From Mesobacillus maritimus (lineage in GTDB: Bacteria > Bacillota > Bacilli > Bacillales > Cytobacillaceae), in contig NZ_JAMBNR010000012.1 of assembly GCF_023715205.1 (NCBI RefSeq), positions 62,001 through 126,000 of the forward strand: DNA of 64,000 nt, read 5' to 3'. The notes below the pieces were generated by a model. It searched no databases, was not told the DNA's origin, and saw only the letters and a program-made list of their open reading frames with translations. A program made the translations under genes and the position numbers. This document shows positions 35,364 to 43,831 of this stretch, in pieces. Numbering within the stretch: the stretch's first letter is position 1; every line of letters begins with the position of its first letter.

Positions 35364-35786
35364 ATGATTTTAATCAATACTTATCAAGAACTGGTTGAAA
35401 AACTAAAGCAATTTGGTGTTGCCGAGGATCATTTGCCGTCGATCGATCAACCGAAAGTGGTTTTAGAAAAGGAAGTAAAGGTTTTTAATAGTGACTTTAA
35501 CATTTTACAATTAAGTCTCCTTTATTCGATGGTGACAGTCGAGGAATGGCAGGACGAAAAATCTTTTTATATAATTTGGAAGAATACGGATTTGAAATCC
35601 AATCTAAAGCGCTTTGTTCTTTATTATAATCAGCAAAAAGGCATTTTACGAAGAAAATATGTTTATCGAAATAATACGGAGCCACGTAAGGAAGAAAAAC
35701 GTTCTGTGTCTAAAGAACAATTGATTGCAGATGCAAGTAGAGGGATGCTGGCGATCCTAACAGAAGGATTTAAACAAATGGATTAA
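35364..35786 (+). CDS. Conserved-looking hypothetical protein, 140 residues
   Basis: Soluble, with an amphipathic N-terminus (NTYQELVEKLKQFGVAEDH), a beta-rich centre containing EEWQDEKSFYIIWKNTD and LKRFVLYYNQQKGILRRKYV, and a helical, charged tail. I do not recognise it. The composition and reading frame look like a real cytoplasmic protein. The ribosome site GGAGGAG directly touches the ATG at 35364, which is too close; a non-ATG start a few codons later is possible. The gene is alone, with a hairpin at 35799-35840 after it. Confidence 0.7.
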   Translation: MILINTYQELVEKLKQFGVAEDHLPSIDQPKVVLEKEVKVFNSDFNILQLSLLYSMVTVEEWQDEKSFYIIWKNTDLKSNLKRFVLYYNQQKGILRRKYVYRNNTEPRKEEKRSVSKEQLIADASRGMLAILTEGFKQMD

Positions 35787-35798
35787 GACCAACTTGGC

Positions 35799-35840
35799 GA
35801 CGAAATGCATGGTTCATTGGTGGCCATGCGTTCGTCTTCT
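35799..35840 (+). terminator. Probable terminator hairpin
   Basis: GACGAAATGCATGG pairs with CCATGCGTTCGTC with a small mismatch; the T tail is interrupted by C. The remaining gap to 36147 has AT-rich DNA and a TTGACT-type -35 near 36112 that may drive the cold-shock gene. Confidence 0.55.
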
Positions 35841-36147
35841 TATGTACAATCTTTGTAAACCAAGCATTTGAAATAAATTGTTACTCCTTAGGATGTTAAT
35901 CGGAATTTTTCAACGTAAGCCCCTAAAGCCTACGCGAAATGGCCATTTTTAACAAACCTTTTTAGACCTTTCGTTACTTTTTTCGCTAGCTAGTTTTGGC
36001 CATGTTAATTAGTCCATAAAATGCCAGTTTGCTTTTCTAGAAGTTATCTGTTATTCTATAGAAGAATTATTTTTGTTTGTTCGGCAAGGTTCGTGAAAGT
36101 ATATAAACTTTTTGACTTGAAGAGGTAAGCAAGGATAGTAACAAAAT

Positions 36148-36162
36148 GTGTGCAAAGCACAC
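36148..36162 (+). promoter_or_regulatory. Small hairpin next to the cold-shock gene ribosome site
   Basis: GTGTGC-AAA-GCACAC, a perfect 6-base-pair stem with a 3-base loop, ends one base before GAGGAGG (36164-36170). It could modulate access to the ribosome site of the cold-shock mRNA with temperature. Confidence 0.45.
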
Positions 36163-36178
36163 GAGGAGGAATTTTATA

Positions 36179-36379
36179 ATGGAACAAGGTACAGTAAAAT
36201 GGTTTAATGCAGAAAAAGGATTCGGATTCATCGAGCGCGAAGGCGGAGACGATGTATTCGTTCACTTCTCAGCTATCCAAGGCGAAGGCTTCAAGTCTTT
36301 AGAAGAAGGTCAAAAAGTTACTTTCGACGTAGAGCAAGGTCAACGTGGACCTCAAGCTTCTAACGTTGTTAAAGCATAA
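36179..36379 (+). CDS. Cold-shock protein (CspA/CspB family)
   Basis: 66 residues, the standard cold-shock domain: [13 protein letters not shown] (RNP1 KGFGFIE) and [10 protein letters not shown] (RNP2). It binds single-stranded RNA and DNA as an RNA chaperone and antiterminator. Start ATG 36179 has GAGGAGGA upstream; an in-frame start at 36146 falls in the 5' leader. The codon use is strongly biased to preferred codons (GAA, GGT/GGC, AAA), as expected of an abundant protein. Confidence 0.97.
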   Translation: MEQGTVKWFNAEKGFGFIEREGGDDVFVHFSAIQGEGFKSLEEGQKVTFDVEQGQRGPQASNVVKA

Positions 36380-36393
36380 TAACCATTTCAATT

Positions 36394-36422
36394 AAAAGAC
36401 TCTCTTGTAGAGTCTTTTTTTA
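36394..36422 (+). terminator. Terminator after cold-shock gene
   Basis: AAAAGACTCT pairs with AGAGTCTTTT over a 5-base loop, followed by Ts. Confidence 0.92.
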
Positions 36423-36474
36423 TTTGGTTTATAATAGAACTAGAACGAGATCACTTAGATTAGGGGAATGGCCA

Positions 36475-38841
36475 ATGAATAAAAACAATCAGAGCAATCC
36501 CGGCTATCAGAAAGCAGAACAGAAGGCTAGGGATTATTTTCAAATGCTTTTTAAGCAAGTTCGTGAACAGACGTATGTCCCCCTCTTAATCAACGATTTT
36601 AACTCCTGGAAACATCATCATGTACATCACTCTCCTTTTTTGTCGTTTTTTTCGTCACAAAAGAAAAAAACTGCTCCTCGAGACTATCATCCATATATTC
36701 AATGGTTGAACTATACTGGTAAACTGGAACCTTACTTAGAACGAAGCATTGCCTATTTATTTCTACGGGATTTGGGAAAGGATTTGGGCGAACCCGAAAC
36801 CCAGAACCAAGTTCGCCGCGTGGCATCTAGTTTGAAAACTCAACTAACGACAGAGAAATCTGGAAACCAAGAACCGTTTAATCTAGTTGGATTGTATCGG
36901 AAGTCGCAAGAAGAGGGCATTGAATCCACGATGATTTGGTTAATCCATAAATTAAAAAACGTGACAACCATCATTCCAGAAGAAATGGATGGCGTACAAG
37001 CCCAACGGAAATTGATAAAAATTATTGCTGGTGTCCTGATGCATGTAGTTAATGAAATTGGGGATGAAGTGACTGCTTGCGAACGCAAAAAGAGACTGGA
37101 TATAGCCATTAGGATAGGCTATTGTTATGGGCTAACCTATCCATTCATTGATGACCTTCTGGACTCCAATGTCCTTACTCCACAAGAGAAACATCGATAT
37201 TCTGATTTGATTCGAACAACACTAACGACAAGGTCTGTTCCAAGCCTTGGCAAATGGACTGGACCAAATAAAAATCTTGTTGAGAAAGTTCACAAGGAAT
37301 TGAAAGAGGCATTTGAATATATAAAAGCTCATCAGCGTTCCGAATTTTTGGATTCGTTTTTTGAGCAGTCATATGTGTTTTTTCATTCTCAGGAAGTGGA
37401 TCGAAAAAAGAATGTTAAAAATACATCGTTTACAAATGAGGATCTTTATCTGCCAGTCATTTTAAAATCGGCTTCATCAAGATTAATCGTCCGGTCAGTA
37501 ATCAGTGCACCTGAAGATAAAGGGTTTGATGACCGCACGTTTTATTATGGGATTTATAATCAGCTAGCGGACGATTTTGCGGACCTGTTTGACGATTTAG
37601 AAGATGGTGCAGTTACTCCTTATACATATTATTGGTTGTATCATGATAAACGTCCAGATTTAATCAATCCTTTCGAATTATATTGGAGCGTTATTGCGCA
37701 TTTGATTCATCATGTCTATCGGTCCGACACAATGACCAGAGAAGTGATATTAGACCGAGCGATCAATGGCTTGAAGCGATATAAAGCTAAAATGGGAAAC
37801 AAGAAGTACAAGAAAGTAATGGATGTTTTTACTGCAAATATGCAGCCTTTTAATGGCCTCATACAGCAAATGGTAAAAAAAGCTGAGGACGTTGATTTCT
37901 TTGATAAATTATTAAGAGACCAAATGATTACGTCACTAAAACAGGAACGAAATGAGCGTGAAGACTTTTTCGAAAATATCAAACAAGTCCGCGAACAAAT
38001 CAACAGTCTGTTGCCAATCACCAAAACAAATGAAATTCCGTTGCTGGATGAAACGGTTGTTGAGGCAGCCAATTATAGCCTTGAAGGAGATGGGAAACGG
38101 TTACGGTCTGTGATGGCATGTATGATGAGCGTAAAGGAGTATGGATTAAATCAGGCTTCAGTTGAACCGCTAATAAAATCAATTGAATACTTGCACACTG
38201 CATCCCTAATTTTCGATGATTTACCTTCGCAAGATAATTCGTTGACTCGTCGTGGGCGTCCGGCACTGCATCAAGTTTACAATGTGGCGATTGCGGAATT
38301 AACAGGTATTTTTTTGACTCAAAAAGCAACGGCTGAACAAGCATCTCTTAATCAATTTGATTCGAAAACAGTGCTTGAACTAATTCGCTATTCGGCGCAA
38401 ATGACGTCTGAAATGTGCAAGGGCCAGGCAATGGATTTGGCTTCAAAAGGTAAAACCATGACCCACAAAGAATTAAATTTGCTCTGTTTTTATAAAACCG
38501 GAATGGCATTTGAAGCAGCGCTAGTAATGCCAGCGATATTGGCTCAAGCGAAGGCAGATGAAATTGCAGCATTGAAGAAATTCGCATGGCATGCAGGAAT
38601 AGCTTTTCAAATTCAAGACGACTTACTAGACATAGAGGGAGAAGAACATCTCCTTGGGAAACCGGTTGGTCAGGATGCTGAAAATAACCGCTCGACCTTT
38701 GTTTCAATACTAGGAATAGAAGAGGCGAAAAAAGGGATGTGGGATCATTATTGTTCCGCAATTGAAGCATTGCAGCATGGTCAGCGTAACCCGGCTTTTC
38801 TGAAACATGTAATGGATTATATCGTGCATCGGGATTATTGA
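36475..38841 (+). CDS. Double-domain class 1 isoprenoid enzyme (polyprenyl synthetase fusion)
   Basis: 788 residues. The C-terminal part (about 515-788) is a trans-prenyltransferase: GDGKRLR for IPP binding, first Asp motif FDDLPSQDN (Asp581, 582, 587) with TRRGRP, GQAMDL, and second motif QIQDDLLD (Asp715, 716, 719). The N-terminal 500 residues are also helical and contain FIDDLLDS (Asp226, 227, 230) and ADDFADLFDDLEDG (Asp373, 374, 377), so it may be a second isoprenoid-synthase fold. Product unknown; a terpene or prenyl chain is likely. Start ATG 36475 has AGGGGAA upstream and a TATAAT at 36430-36435. No other isoprenoid gene is near. Confidence 0.85.
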   Translation: MNKNNQSNPGYQKAEQKARDYFQMLFKQVREQTYVPLLINDFNSWKHHHVHHSPFLSFFSSQKKKTAPRDYHPYIQWLNYTGKLEPYLERSIAYLFLRDLGKDLGEPETQNQVRRVASSLKTQLTTEKSGNQEPFNLVGLYRKSQEEGIESTMIWLIHKLKNVTTIIPEEMDGVQAQRKLIKIIAGVLMHVVNEIGDEVTACERKKRLDIAIRIGYCYGLTYPFIDDLLDSNVLTPQEKHRYSDLIRTTLTTRSVPSLGKWTGPNKNLVEKVHKELKEAFEYIKAHQRSEFLDSFFEQSYVFFHSQEVDRKKNVKNTSFTNEDLYLPVILKSASSRLIVRSVISAPEDKGFDDRTFYYGIYNQLADDFADLFDDLEDGAVTPYTYYWLYHDKRPDLINPFELYWSVIAHLIHHVYRSDTMTREVILDRAINGLKRYKAKMGNKKYKKVMDVFTANMQPFNGLIQQMVKKAEDVDFFDKLLRDQMITSLKQERNEREDFFENIKQVREQINSLLPITKTNEIPLLDETVVEAANYSLEGDGKRLRSVMACMMSVKEYGLNQASVEPLIKSIEYLHTASLIFDDLPSQDNSLTRRGRPALHQVYNVAIAELTGIFLTQKATAEQASLNQFDSKTVLELIRYSAQMTSEMCKGQAMDLASKGKTMTHKELNLLCFYKTGMAFEAALVMPAILAQAKADEIAALKKFAWHAGIAFQIQDDLLDIEGEEHLLGKPVGQDAENNRSTFVSILGIEEAKKGMWDHYCSAIEALQHGQRNPAFLKHVMDYIVHRDY

Positions 38842-38882
38842 GTATGAATCAACCTTATTTATCAGAGATGAATCAGACGGTG

Positions 38883-38920
38883 AAGGCTTCCAAAATATAT
38901 GGTTTTCGGAAGCCTTTTTG
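38883..38920 (+). terminator. Terminator after isoprenoid enzyme gene
   Basis: AAGGCTTCC and GGAAGCCTT, each flanked by AAAA/TTTT that extends the stem, followed by TTT. From here to 39200 I see no gene. Confidence 0.88.
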
Positions 38921-39200
38921 TGTCTAGAAATAATACTATGTGTGAACATACTTGCTATTTGCATTTCCAAAACTAGAAAAATTCCCATTCTTGTTTAATA
39001 CAATTTCGACATTACCAAGATTTTTGCAAAGGGTTTTACAAAAATAAGCTAAACCTTTGTTTTTTGGGTAGATACTCTTAAATGGATGGTTAATTTTAAA
39101 GTGAATTGGATGGGGAAAATGTCCACTGTTTTTCCTAAAATGAAAGTATGATGTATTGGTTAATGCCTGAAATTAGAAGAACATAAATTAGAGGTGTAAC

Positions 39201-39395
39201 ATGAACTTATCAATATTACTAGTCATTCTTATTGTTTTTGTTTCGTTCATATCAACTTTACTATTAGCAGGAAGAGGGGACGAGGGTTATTCACAAGCAA
39301 CAAAGCGGAACACAAGGAATTTAACAACAATCTATGTGATTGTGATCCTTTTATCCTTAGTAGCAGTTGGAGCCTATTTGCAATTCTTTATTTAA
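39201..39395 (+). CDS. 64-residue membrane protein, paralogue of the one at 8488
   Basis: Same length and layout as the product at 8488-8682: helix 1 (SILLVILIVFVSFISTLLLAG), a conserved charged loop RGDEGYSQATKRN, then helix 2 (TIYVIVILLSLVAVGAYLQF). RBS AGAGGTG at 39191-39197. The two copies are 31 kb apart and not in a duplicated block, so they diverged after an old duplication or were acquired separately. Function unknown. Confidence 0.85.
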   Translation: MNLSILLVILIVFVSFISTLLLAGRGDEGYSQATKRNTRNLTTIYVIVILLSLVAVGAYLQFFI

Positions 39396-39402
39396 GACTG
39401 TT

Positions 39403-39548
39403 TTTAGTATAGGTTATGGTTAAAATCATAAGCCGATTTTAACACAGTAGTAAGGATTTTGTATTGTTAAAATAAGTTTGTAAGCTCGATTTTCAAGAAA
39501 TGAGGCTGTTTTTTGTTTAAAAGCAACAAAGTTAGAGAAAAGAACCTT
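39403..39548 (+). repeat. Dispersed two-hairpin repeat, copy B
   Basis: Hairpin GTTAAAATC (39419-39427) / GATTTTAAC (39435-39443), then an inner AAGCTCGATTTTCAAG segment and the end AGCAACAAAGTTAGAGAAAA at 39522-39541. The left terminal bases are more diverged than in copies A, C and D. Confidence 0.75.
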
Positions 39549-39628
39549 ATTTCAGGCCGATCATCTTATCAGATGATCGGTTCTTTTGATAAAATAAGGA
39601 GACTACATGTGTTAAAGGATGAACGAGT

Positions 39629-41068
39629 ATGGAGTGGAAACCAAATCGGATCTTAAAAAAAGCGATTTACAAACAACTTGCAGAGTACATTGAACAAGGG
39701 ATTGCAGATGGGACGTTTCCACCTGATCAGCCGCTGCCTTCTGAACGGTCATTAGCAAATGAACTAGGAGTCAATCGGAGTACAGTGGTTGCGGCTTATG
39801 ATGAGTTAGAAGCAAATGGGCTAATTGAGCGTAAAAGGGGGAGTGGAACGAGAATTAGCAAAGATATCTGGGGTTTGACGAAAAAGCGTGTCCCAAGCTG
39901 GAACCGTTATATTGAAGCGGGCACTTTCCTACCTAATATGCCAGTGATGCAAAGGATACGCAAGGAAATGACGGATCAAAAGTTGATCAACTTAGCAAGT
40001 GGTGAGTTATCAGAAGACTTATTTCCAATCACGGCGTTGCGTGAGATGATTTCCAATCGGTCCTTTATCGGTAGCTTAGGCTACGATCATCCTCAAGGGA
40101 ATCAAAACTTACGGGAATCGATTTCGAGGCATGTTCAAAAGTATCGAAAAATTGAAACGACTTCTTCATCGATCTTAATTACCTCTGGTGCTCAACAAGC
40201 CTTACATCTAGTGGTTCAATGTTTGCTGAAACCAGGAGATGCAATCGCTATAGAAGAGCCATCGTATCATTATGGATTACCAGTGTTTAAATCTGCAGGA
40301 ATTAAAACGTTTTTCTTACCAGTTGATAAGGATGGGATTGACCCTGAAAAATTGATATCCCTACATAAAAAACATCGAATAAGAATGATTTTTTTAAATC
40401 CAGCGTTTCAAAACCCTACAGGGGCGCTTCTATCCAAACAACGGCGGAAACGAATTTTAGAAATTTCATCAGAATACGGAATCCCCGTTGTGGAAGATGA
40501 CCCTTATAGCCTCACATCGTTCACTGGTGAAGATGTATCAACGCTAAAGTCAATGGATCAACATGGGAATGTCCTATATATTAGTTCATTATCAAAAATT
40601 GTCGCTTCAGGACTTCGCATCGGCTGGATTATTGGTCCAAAACCGGTGATTGAACGATTGGCGGATGCGAAACAGCAGGTAGATTTTGGCCACGCCAGTT
40701 TTACGCAATGGATTGCCAATGATTTTTTAGAGTCTGCTTCGTTTGATTCTCATATGGCGGATTTAACCAACCAATTGGAAAAGCGACGTAATCAAATCGT
40801 TTCTAGTTTAAGATATTATTTTCAAGACCGGGTAAAGTTTCATGTTCCACAAGGGGGCATCCATTTATGGTGCAAACTAAACAGAGACTACGATGAAACG
40901 CAATTGTTAGAAGAGTCAATCACACAAGGCGTTATTTATACACCTGGATTGACATTAGGTTCGCAAAAAGGATATGCCCGTTTTACGTTTTCGAGAGAGA
41001 AAGAAGAAAACATTCATGAAGGAATTAGAAGATTTGCTTTGGCATTCGACCAGATTCAAAAACGATAA
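39629..41068 (+). CDS. MocR-type regulator (GntR HTH fused to PLP aminotransferase domain)
   Basis: 479 residues. Residues 8-78 form a GntR winged helix (SERSLANELGVNRSTVVAAY). The rest is a fold-type I aminotransferase: NPAFQNPTGALLS, VVEDDPYS (Asp290/291) and ISSLSKIVASGLRIGW with PLP Lys323 and Arg330. MocR proteins use PLP or an external aldimine as effector; known ones control PLP synthesis, GABA or taurine use. The target may be the convergent BenE gene or another locus; its position gives no clear answer. Confidence 0.9.
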   Translation: MEWKPNRILKKAIYKQLAEYIEQGIADGTFPPDQPLPSERSLANELGVNRSTVVAAYDELEANGLIERKRGSGTRISKDIWGLTKKRVPSWNRYIEAGTFLPNMPVMQRIRKEMTDQKLINLASGELSEDLFPITALREMISNRSFIGSLGYDHPQGNQNLRESISRHVQKYRKIETTSSSILITSGAQQALHLVVQCLLKPGDAIAIEEPSYHYGLPVFKSAGIKTFFLPVDKDGIDPEKLISLHKKHRIRMIFLNPAFQNPTGALLSKQRRKRILEISSEYGIPVVEDDPYSLTSFTGEDVSTLKSMDQHGNVLYISSLSKIVASGLRIGWIIGPKPVIERLADAKQQVDFGHASFTQWIANDFLESASFDSHMADLTNQLEKRRNQIVSSLRYYFQDRVKFHVPQGGIHLWCKLNRDYDETQLLEESITQGVIYTPGLTLGSQKGYARFTFSREKEENIHEGIRRFALAFDQIQKR

Positions 41069-41096
41069 ACGCAAAGCACAATGCTTTGCGTTTTGT
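41067..41096 (+). terminator. Terminator after MocR gene
   Basis: AAACGCAAAGCA pairs perfectly with TGCTTTGCGTTT across CAA. The arm overlaps the stop codon. Confidence 0.85.
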
Positions 41097-41161
41097 TTAA
41101 TGGTTGCGTCTGTCCTAAAAGTTGTCCTAGTGATGATAAAAAAACTTTTAAAAGGAATGAA

Positions 41162-42397
41162 CTAAGCTGTCTTCTTTCCAATCTTCTCCGACTTTTTAGC
41201 TGAGTTGTTTTCAACATAACGAGCGATGATTGCTCCGACTAATAAAGACCAAACTGGAGCGCTGATATTTAGAAGGGTAATGTCAGACATCGCAATCATA
41301 AAAGCAAATGCTGCACTTAGCTTCAGGGATGGATTGGCAAAGCCTTGTTGTAAGCTGTTGCCAAACACACCAAGCAGGGAAAAGCCAACAATGATGCTAA
41401 TAAACTCAGAGGGAAGTGTGTGGATTAGTGGGACTAGTTTCCACGCAAACGACCCAAATCCAAAGAGAAGAAGCCCTGAAACAACGGCACCCATATATCT
41501 TTTTTCTTTTGGCCCTGCCGCTTCATCGGCACAAATCGCCGTAGCCATCCCCGCAATATTGGCCGAATGGCCTCCGAGGAAGCTAGTAAAGATGGAGAAG
41601 CCTCCCCCAAATGAAACGATTCGGTTGACGGGTGTTTTGTATTGGTTTTGCTGCAAGGCGCCAATTGCAACTGCTGCATCATTGCTTAGGATTAACAAAG
41701 AAAGTGGAATGGAAATAGACAAAAAGCTGACAAGATTAAAATCTGGTGCCTGCAGTTGCGGTAACAAAAATCCAGAAGACCAACTGCTCTCAGTGTTCAA
41801 CGGATACGTCAAAATTAAGACGATACTCCCTGTCACAATCGCAGCAATTAGCGGTGGAATTTTGGTTTTCCATACACTAAACAGAAAGAACGTGACTAAT
41901 GCAGAGATCCCGACGATGAAAAGTTGATTAACGGATTGAATAAAGGTGACCATATATTTCGTGATCATACCGGCCAGCATTGCTGAAATGATTTCTTTTG
42001 GGACTAAGTTGATTAGTTTTGAGAAGAAACCGGATAGGCCGACGAGGAGCATAATCATGCCAGAAAATATGTAGGCACCGATTAATTCGTGAAAGGTGAA
42101 CTGGGTTGTCATCGTGGCGAGGAATGCAATCCCCGTTAATGTGTGACCGCCAACAATCGGAATTCGATAATAGAGAGGGAGAATGATGCCAAACAACCCC
42201 CCCATCACATAGACAGATAGAACCCATAGGATGGTCTGATCAATCGTAAAATTCCCACTAGAAGATGCCTCTAATATCAGTGCGGAAGGTCCGGTAATAA
42301 TGAAGATTCCGGCAACTAAACCCGCTGCGATATTTTTTTGATTTAAATCTTTTAACGGAAAGGTATTTGGTTGTAGCCTAGGTTTATGTACACTCAT
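41162..42397 (-). CDS. BenE family benzoate/proton symporter
   Basis: 411 residues, with twelve or so hydrophobic helices and the BenE layout (KNIAAGLVAGIFIITGPSALIL at the start, then GGHTLTGIAFLATMTTQF and LGGHSANIAGMATAICADEAAG). Members import benzoate or related aromatic acids with protons, though many Bacillus copies are of unknown substrate. No aromatic-degradation genes flank it. The start is ATG 42397, with AAGGGGAT upstream; an upstream in-frame start is too far from any site. Confidence 0.87.
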   Translation of the reverse strand: MSVHKPRLQPNTFPLKDLNQKNIAAGLVAGIFIITGPSALILEASSSGNFTIDQTILWVLSVYVMGGLFGIILPLYYRIPIVGGHTLTGIAFLATMTTQFTFHELIGAYIFSGMIMLLVGLSGFFSKLINLVPKEIISAMLAGMITKYMVTFIQSVNQLFIVGISALVTFFLFSVWKTKIPPLIAAIVTGSIVLILTYPLNTESSWSSGFLLPQLQAPDFNLVSFLSISIPLSLLILSNDAAVAIGALQQNQYKTPVNRIVSFGGGFSIFTSFLGGHSANIAGMATAICADEAAGPKEKRYMGAVVSGLLLFGFGSFAWKLVPLIHTLPSEFISIIVGFSLLGVFGNSLQQGFANPSLKLSAAFAFMIAMSDITLLNISAPVWSLLVGAIIARYVENNSAKKSEKIGKKTA

Positions 42398-42627
42398 GAT
42401 TATCCCCTTATTAAAATCAACTTTGTAACATTTGAATAAAGTTATAAACCTATCATACACATTTTACAGAATTTTCAACCACCCAATTAGTCTATTTTTT
42501 AACCATCCACTTTATATAAATTTAATAACTTCTCGATAAGTTGTTGTCGGTAATAGTAAAGTGAATAAGGAAAAGGTTTGACTATTGAAGGGTGACTTTT
42601 CTTAATTAGAAGAATGGGGTGAAATTG

Positions 42628-43407
42628 GTGCAGCTGTCTTATAAGGAAGTAGGCGATCATACCCTTCCACTTATGGTATTTATTCATGGTGGTGGTGTGG
42701 GTGGCTGGATGTGGGACAAACAAGTTGTGTATTTTTCTAGGAATTTTCATTGTATAGTTCCAGAACTGCTGGGACACGGAAATAATAATGATGGGTTAGA
42801 CTTTAGCATAGAACTTGCTGCTAAAAAAGTGAATAAGTTGATTGAGGAAAAGGAGGAAGGTAAGGAAATTCACGTGATTGGTTTTTCGTTAGGTGCTCAG
42901 GTGTTAATTGCCATGCTAAGCATGAAGCCAAACCTCATTGATTATGCTGTGATCAACAGCGCCTTAGTAAAACCAGTTCCATTTGCAAAGACCCTTGTTC
43001 AATCAATGATGTTGTTTTTCCCGCTTGTCAAAAATAAATCATTTTCTAGATTCCAAGCAAAGTCAATGTATATAACAAACGATTATTTTAATCGTTATTA
43101 TACGGAAAGTTGCCAAATAAATAAGGAGACATTTTATCAAGTTATGACTGAAAATATGTCTTTTGCAATTCCTCGAGGATTTAAAAATGTGAGGGCTAAA
43201 TTGCTAGTTACCGTTGGTGAAAATGAGAGAAAGATCATGAAGGATTCAGCGAAGGAGATTGCTACATGTCATTCGAATTGTACTGGCGTTATCATTCCAG
43301 GTGTAGGACATGGTTTTTCACTTGCCAATCCAAAGGAGTTTAATAAAATGGTTGAAATGTGGGTGAAACAAGAATTTATTTCCAATCGTTTTAAACAAGT
43401 TGAATAA
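42628..43407 (+). CDS. Alpha/beta hydrolase
   Basis: About 259 residues. FIHGGGVGGWMWDKQV is the oxyanion-hole strand, GFSLGAQ holds the nucleophile Ser, and PGVGHGFSLANP the catalytic His; the Asp region is less obvious (TVGENERKIM). An esterase or lipase-like enzyme, or an accessory to lipid metabolism, of unknown substrate. I use the GTG at 42628, with GGGGTGA a few bases upstream; TTG 42625 and GTG 42619 are alternatives in the same frame. Confidence 0.85.
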   Translation: MQLSYKEVGDHTLPLMVFIHGGGVGGWMWDKQVVYFSRNFHCIVPELLGHGNNNDGLDFSIELAAKKVNKLIEEKEEGKEIHVIGFSLGAQVLIAMLSMKPNLIDYAVINSALVKPVPFAKTLVQSMMLFFPLVKNKSFSRFQAKSMYITNDYFNRYYTESCQINKETFYQVMTENMSFAIPRGFKNVRAKLLVTVGENERKIMKDSAKEIATCHSNCTGVIIPGVGHGFSLANPKEFNKMVEMWVKQEFISNRFKQVE

Positions 43408-43479
43408 TTTCTTCGTTTCACTATGGGGGACTTTTTTAGAGTAATACTTCGCTTGGGTCACTTATTCAAGAATAAATAA

Positions 43480-43518
43480 AACTCTTCTTACCACTAAGAC
43501 TCATGGTGTAGAAGAGTT
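43480..43518 (-). terminator. Terminator after 47-residue membrane gene
   Basis: AACTCTTCT and AGAAGAGTT with internal ACCA/TGGT pairing. On the reverse strand it is followed by TTTATTTATT, so it ends the gene at 43558-43701. Confidence 0.7.
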
Positions 43519-43557
43519 CTGAAAGGCCCAAGTTTACCTGACAAGTTATTTGAGTTT

Positions 43558-43701
43558 TTAATGCGTATCATTCTCTGGGAGTTTATCAACCTTTCGTGAA
43601 TCCTCTGCATTCATCGCACTCTTAATCATGATAAAGAAGAAGTAAAGCCCTACGAAAAAAATCGTCATTGAACCGATTAATGTTAGCCATAATCCTAACA
43701 C
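43558..43701 (-). CDS. 47-residue single-pass membrane protein
   Basis: GTG start at 43701 with a GGGGGGG site five bases upstream. The product begins MLGLWLTLIGSMTIFFVGLY, continues FFFIMIKSAMNAEDSRKVDK and ends LPENDTH. One membrane helix is followed by a short charged tail. The strong ribosome site, own terminator and clean hydrophobic pattern make it a real gene. Function unknown; such small proteins often act as accessory subunits of transporters or oxidases. Confidence 0.75.
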   Translation of the reverse strand: MLGLWLTLIGSMTIFFVGLYFFFIMIKSAMNAEDSRKVDKLPENDTH

Positions 43702-43831
43702 ATAATCCCCCCCTTAGAGGATATATATGCGACGAACAATGGCTTATACATTAATTTCGTTAGGGTAATTATAATGAATTTAAAATGCAAGAAAGGTTGT
43801 ACTTTTCATTTAAATCAGGACAGCCTTTCTA

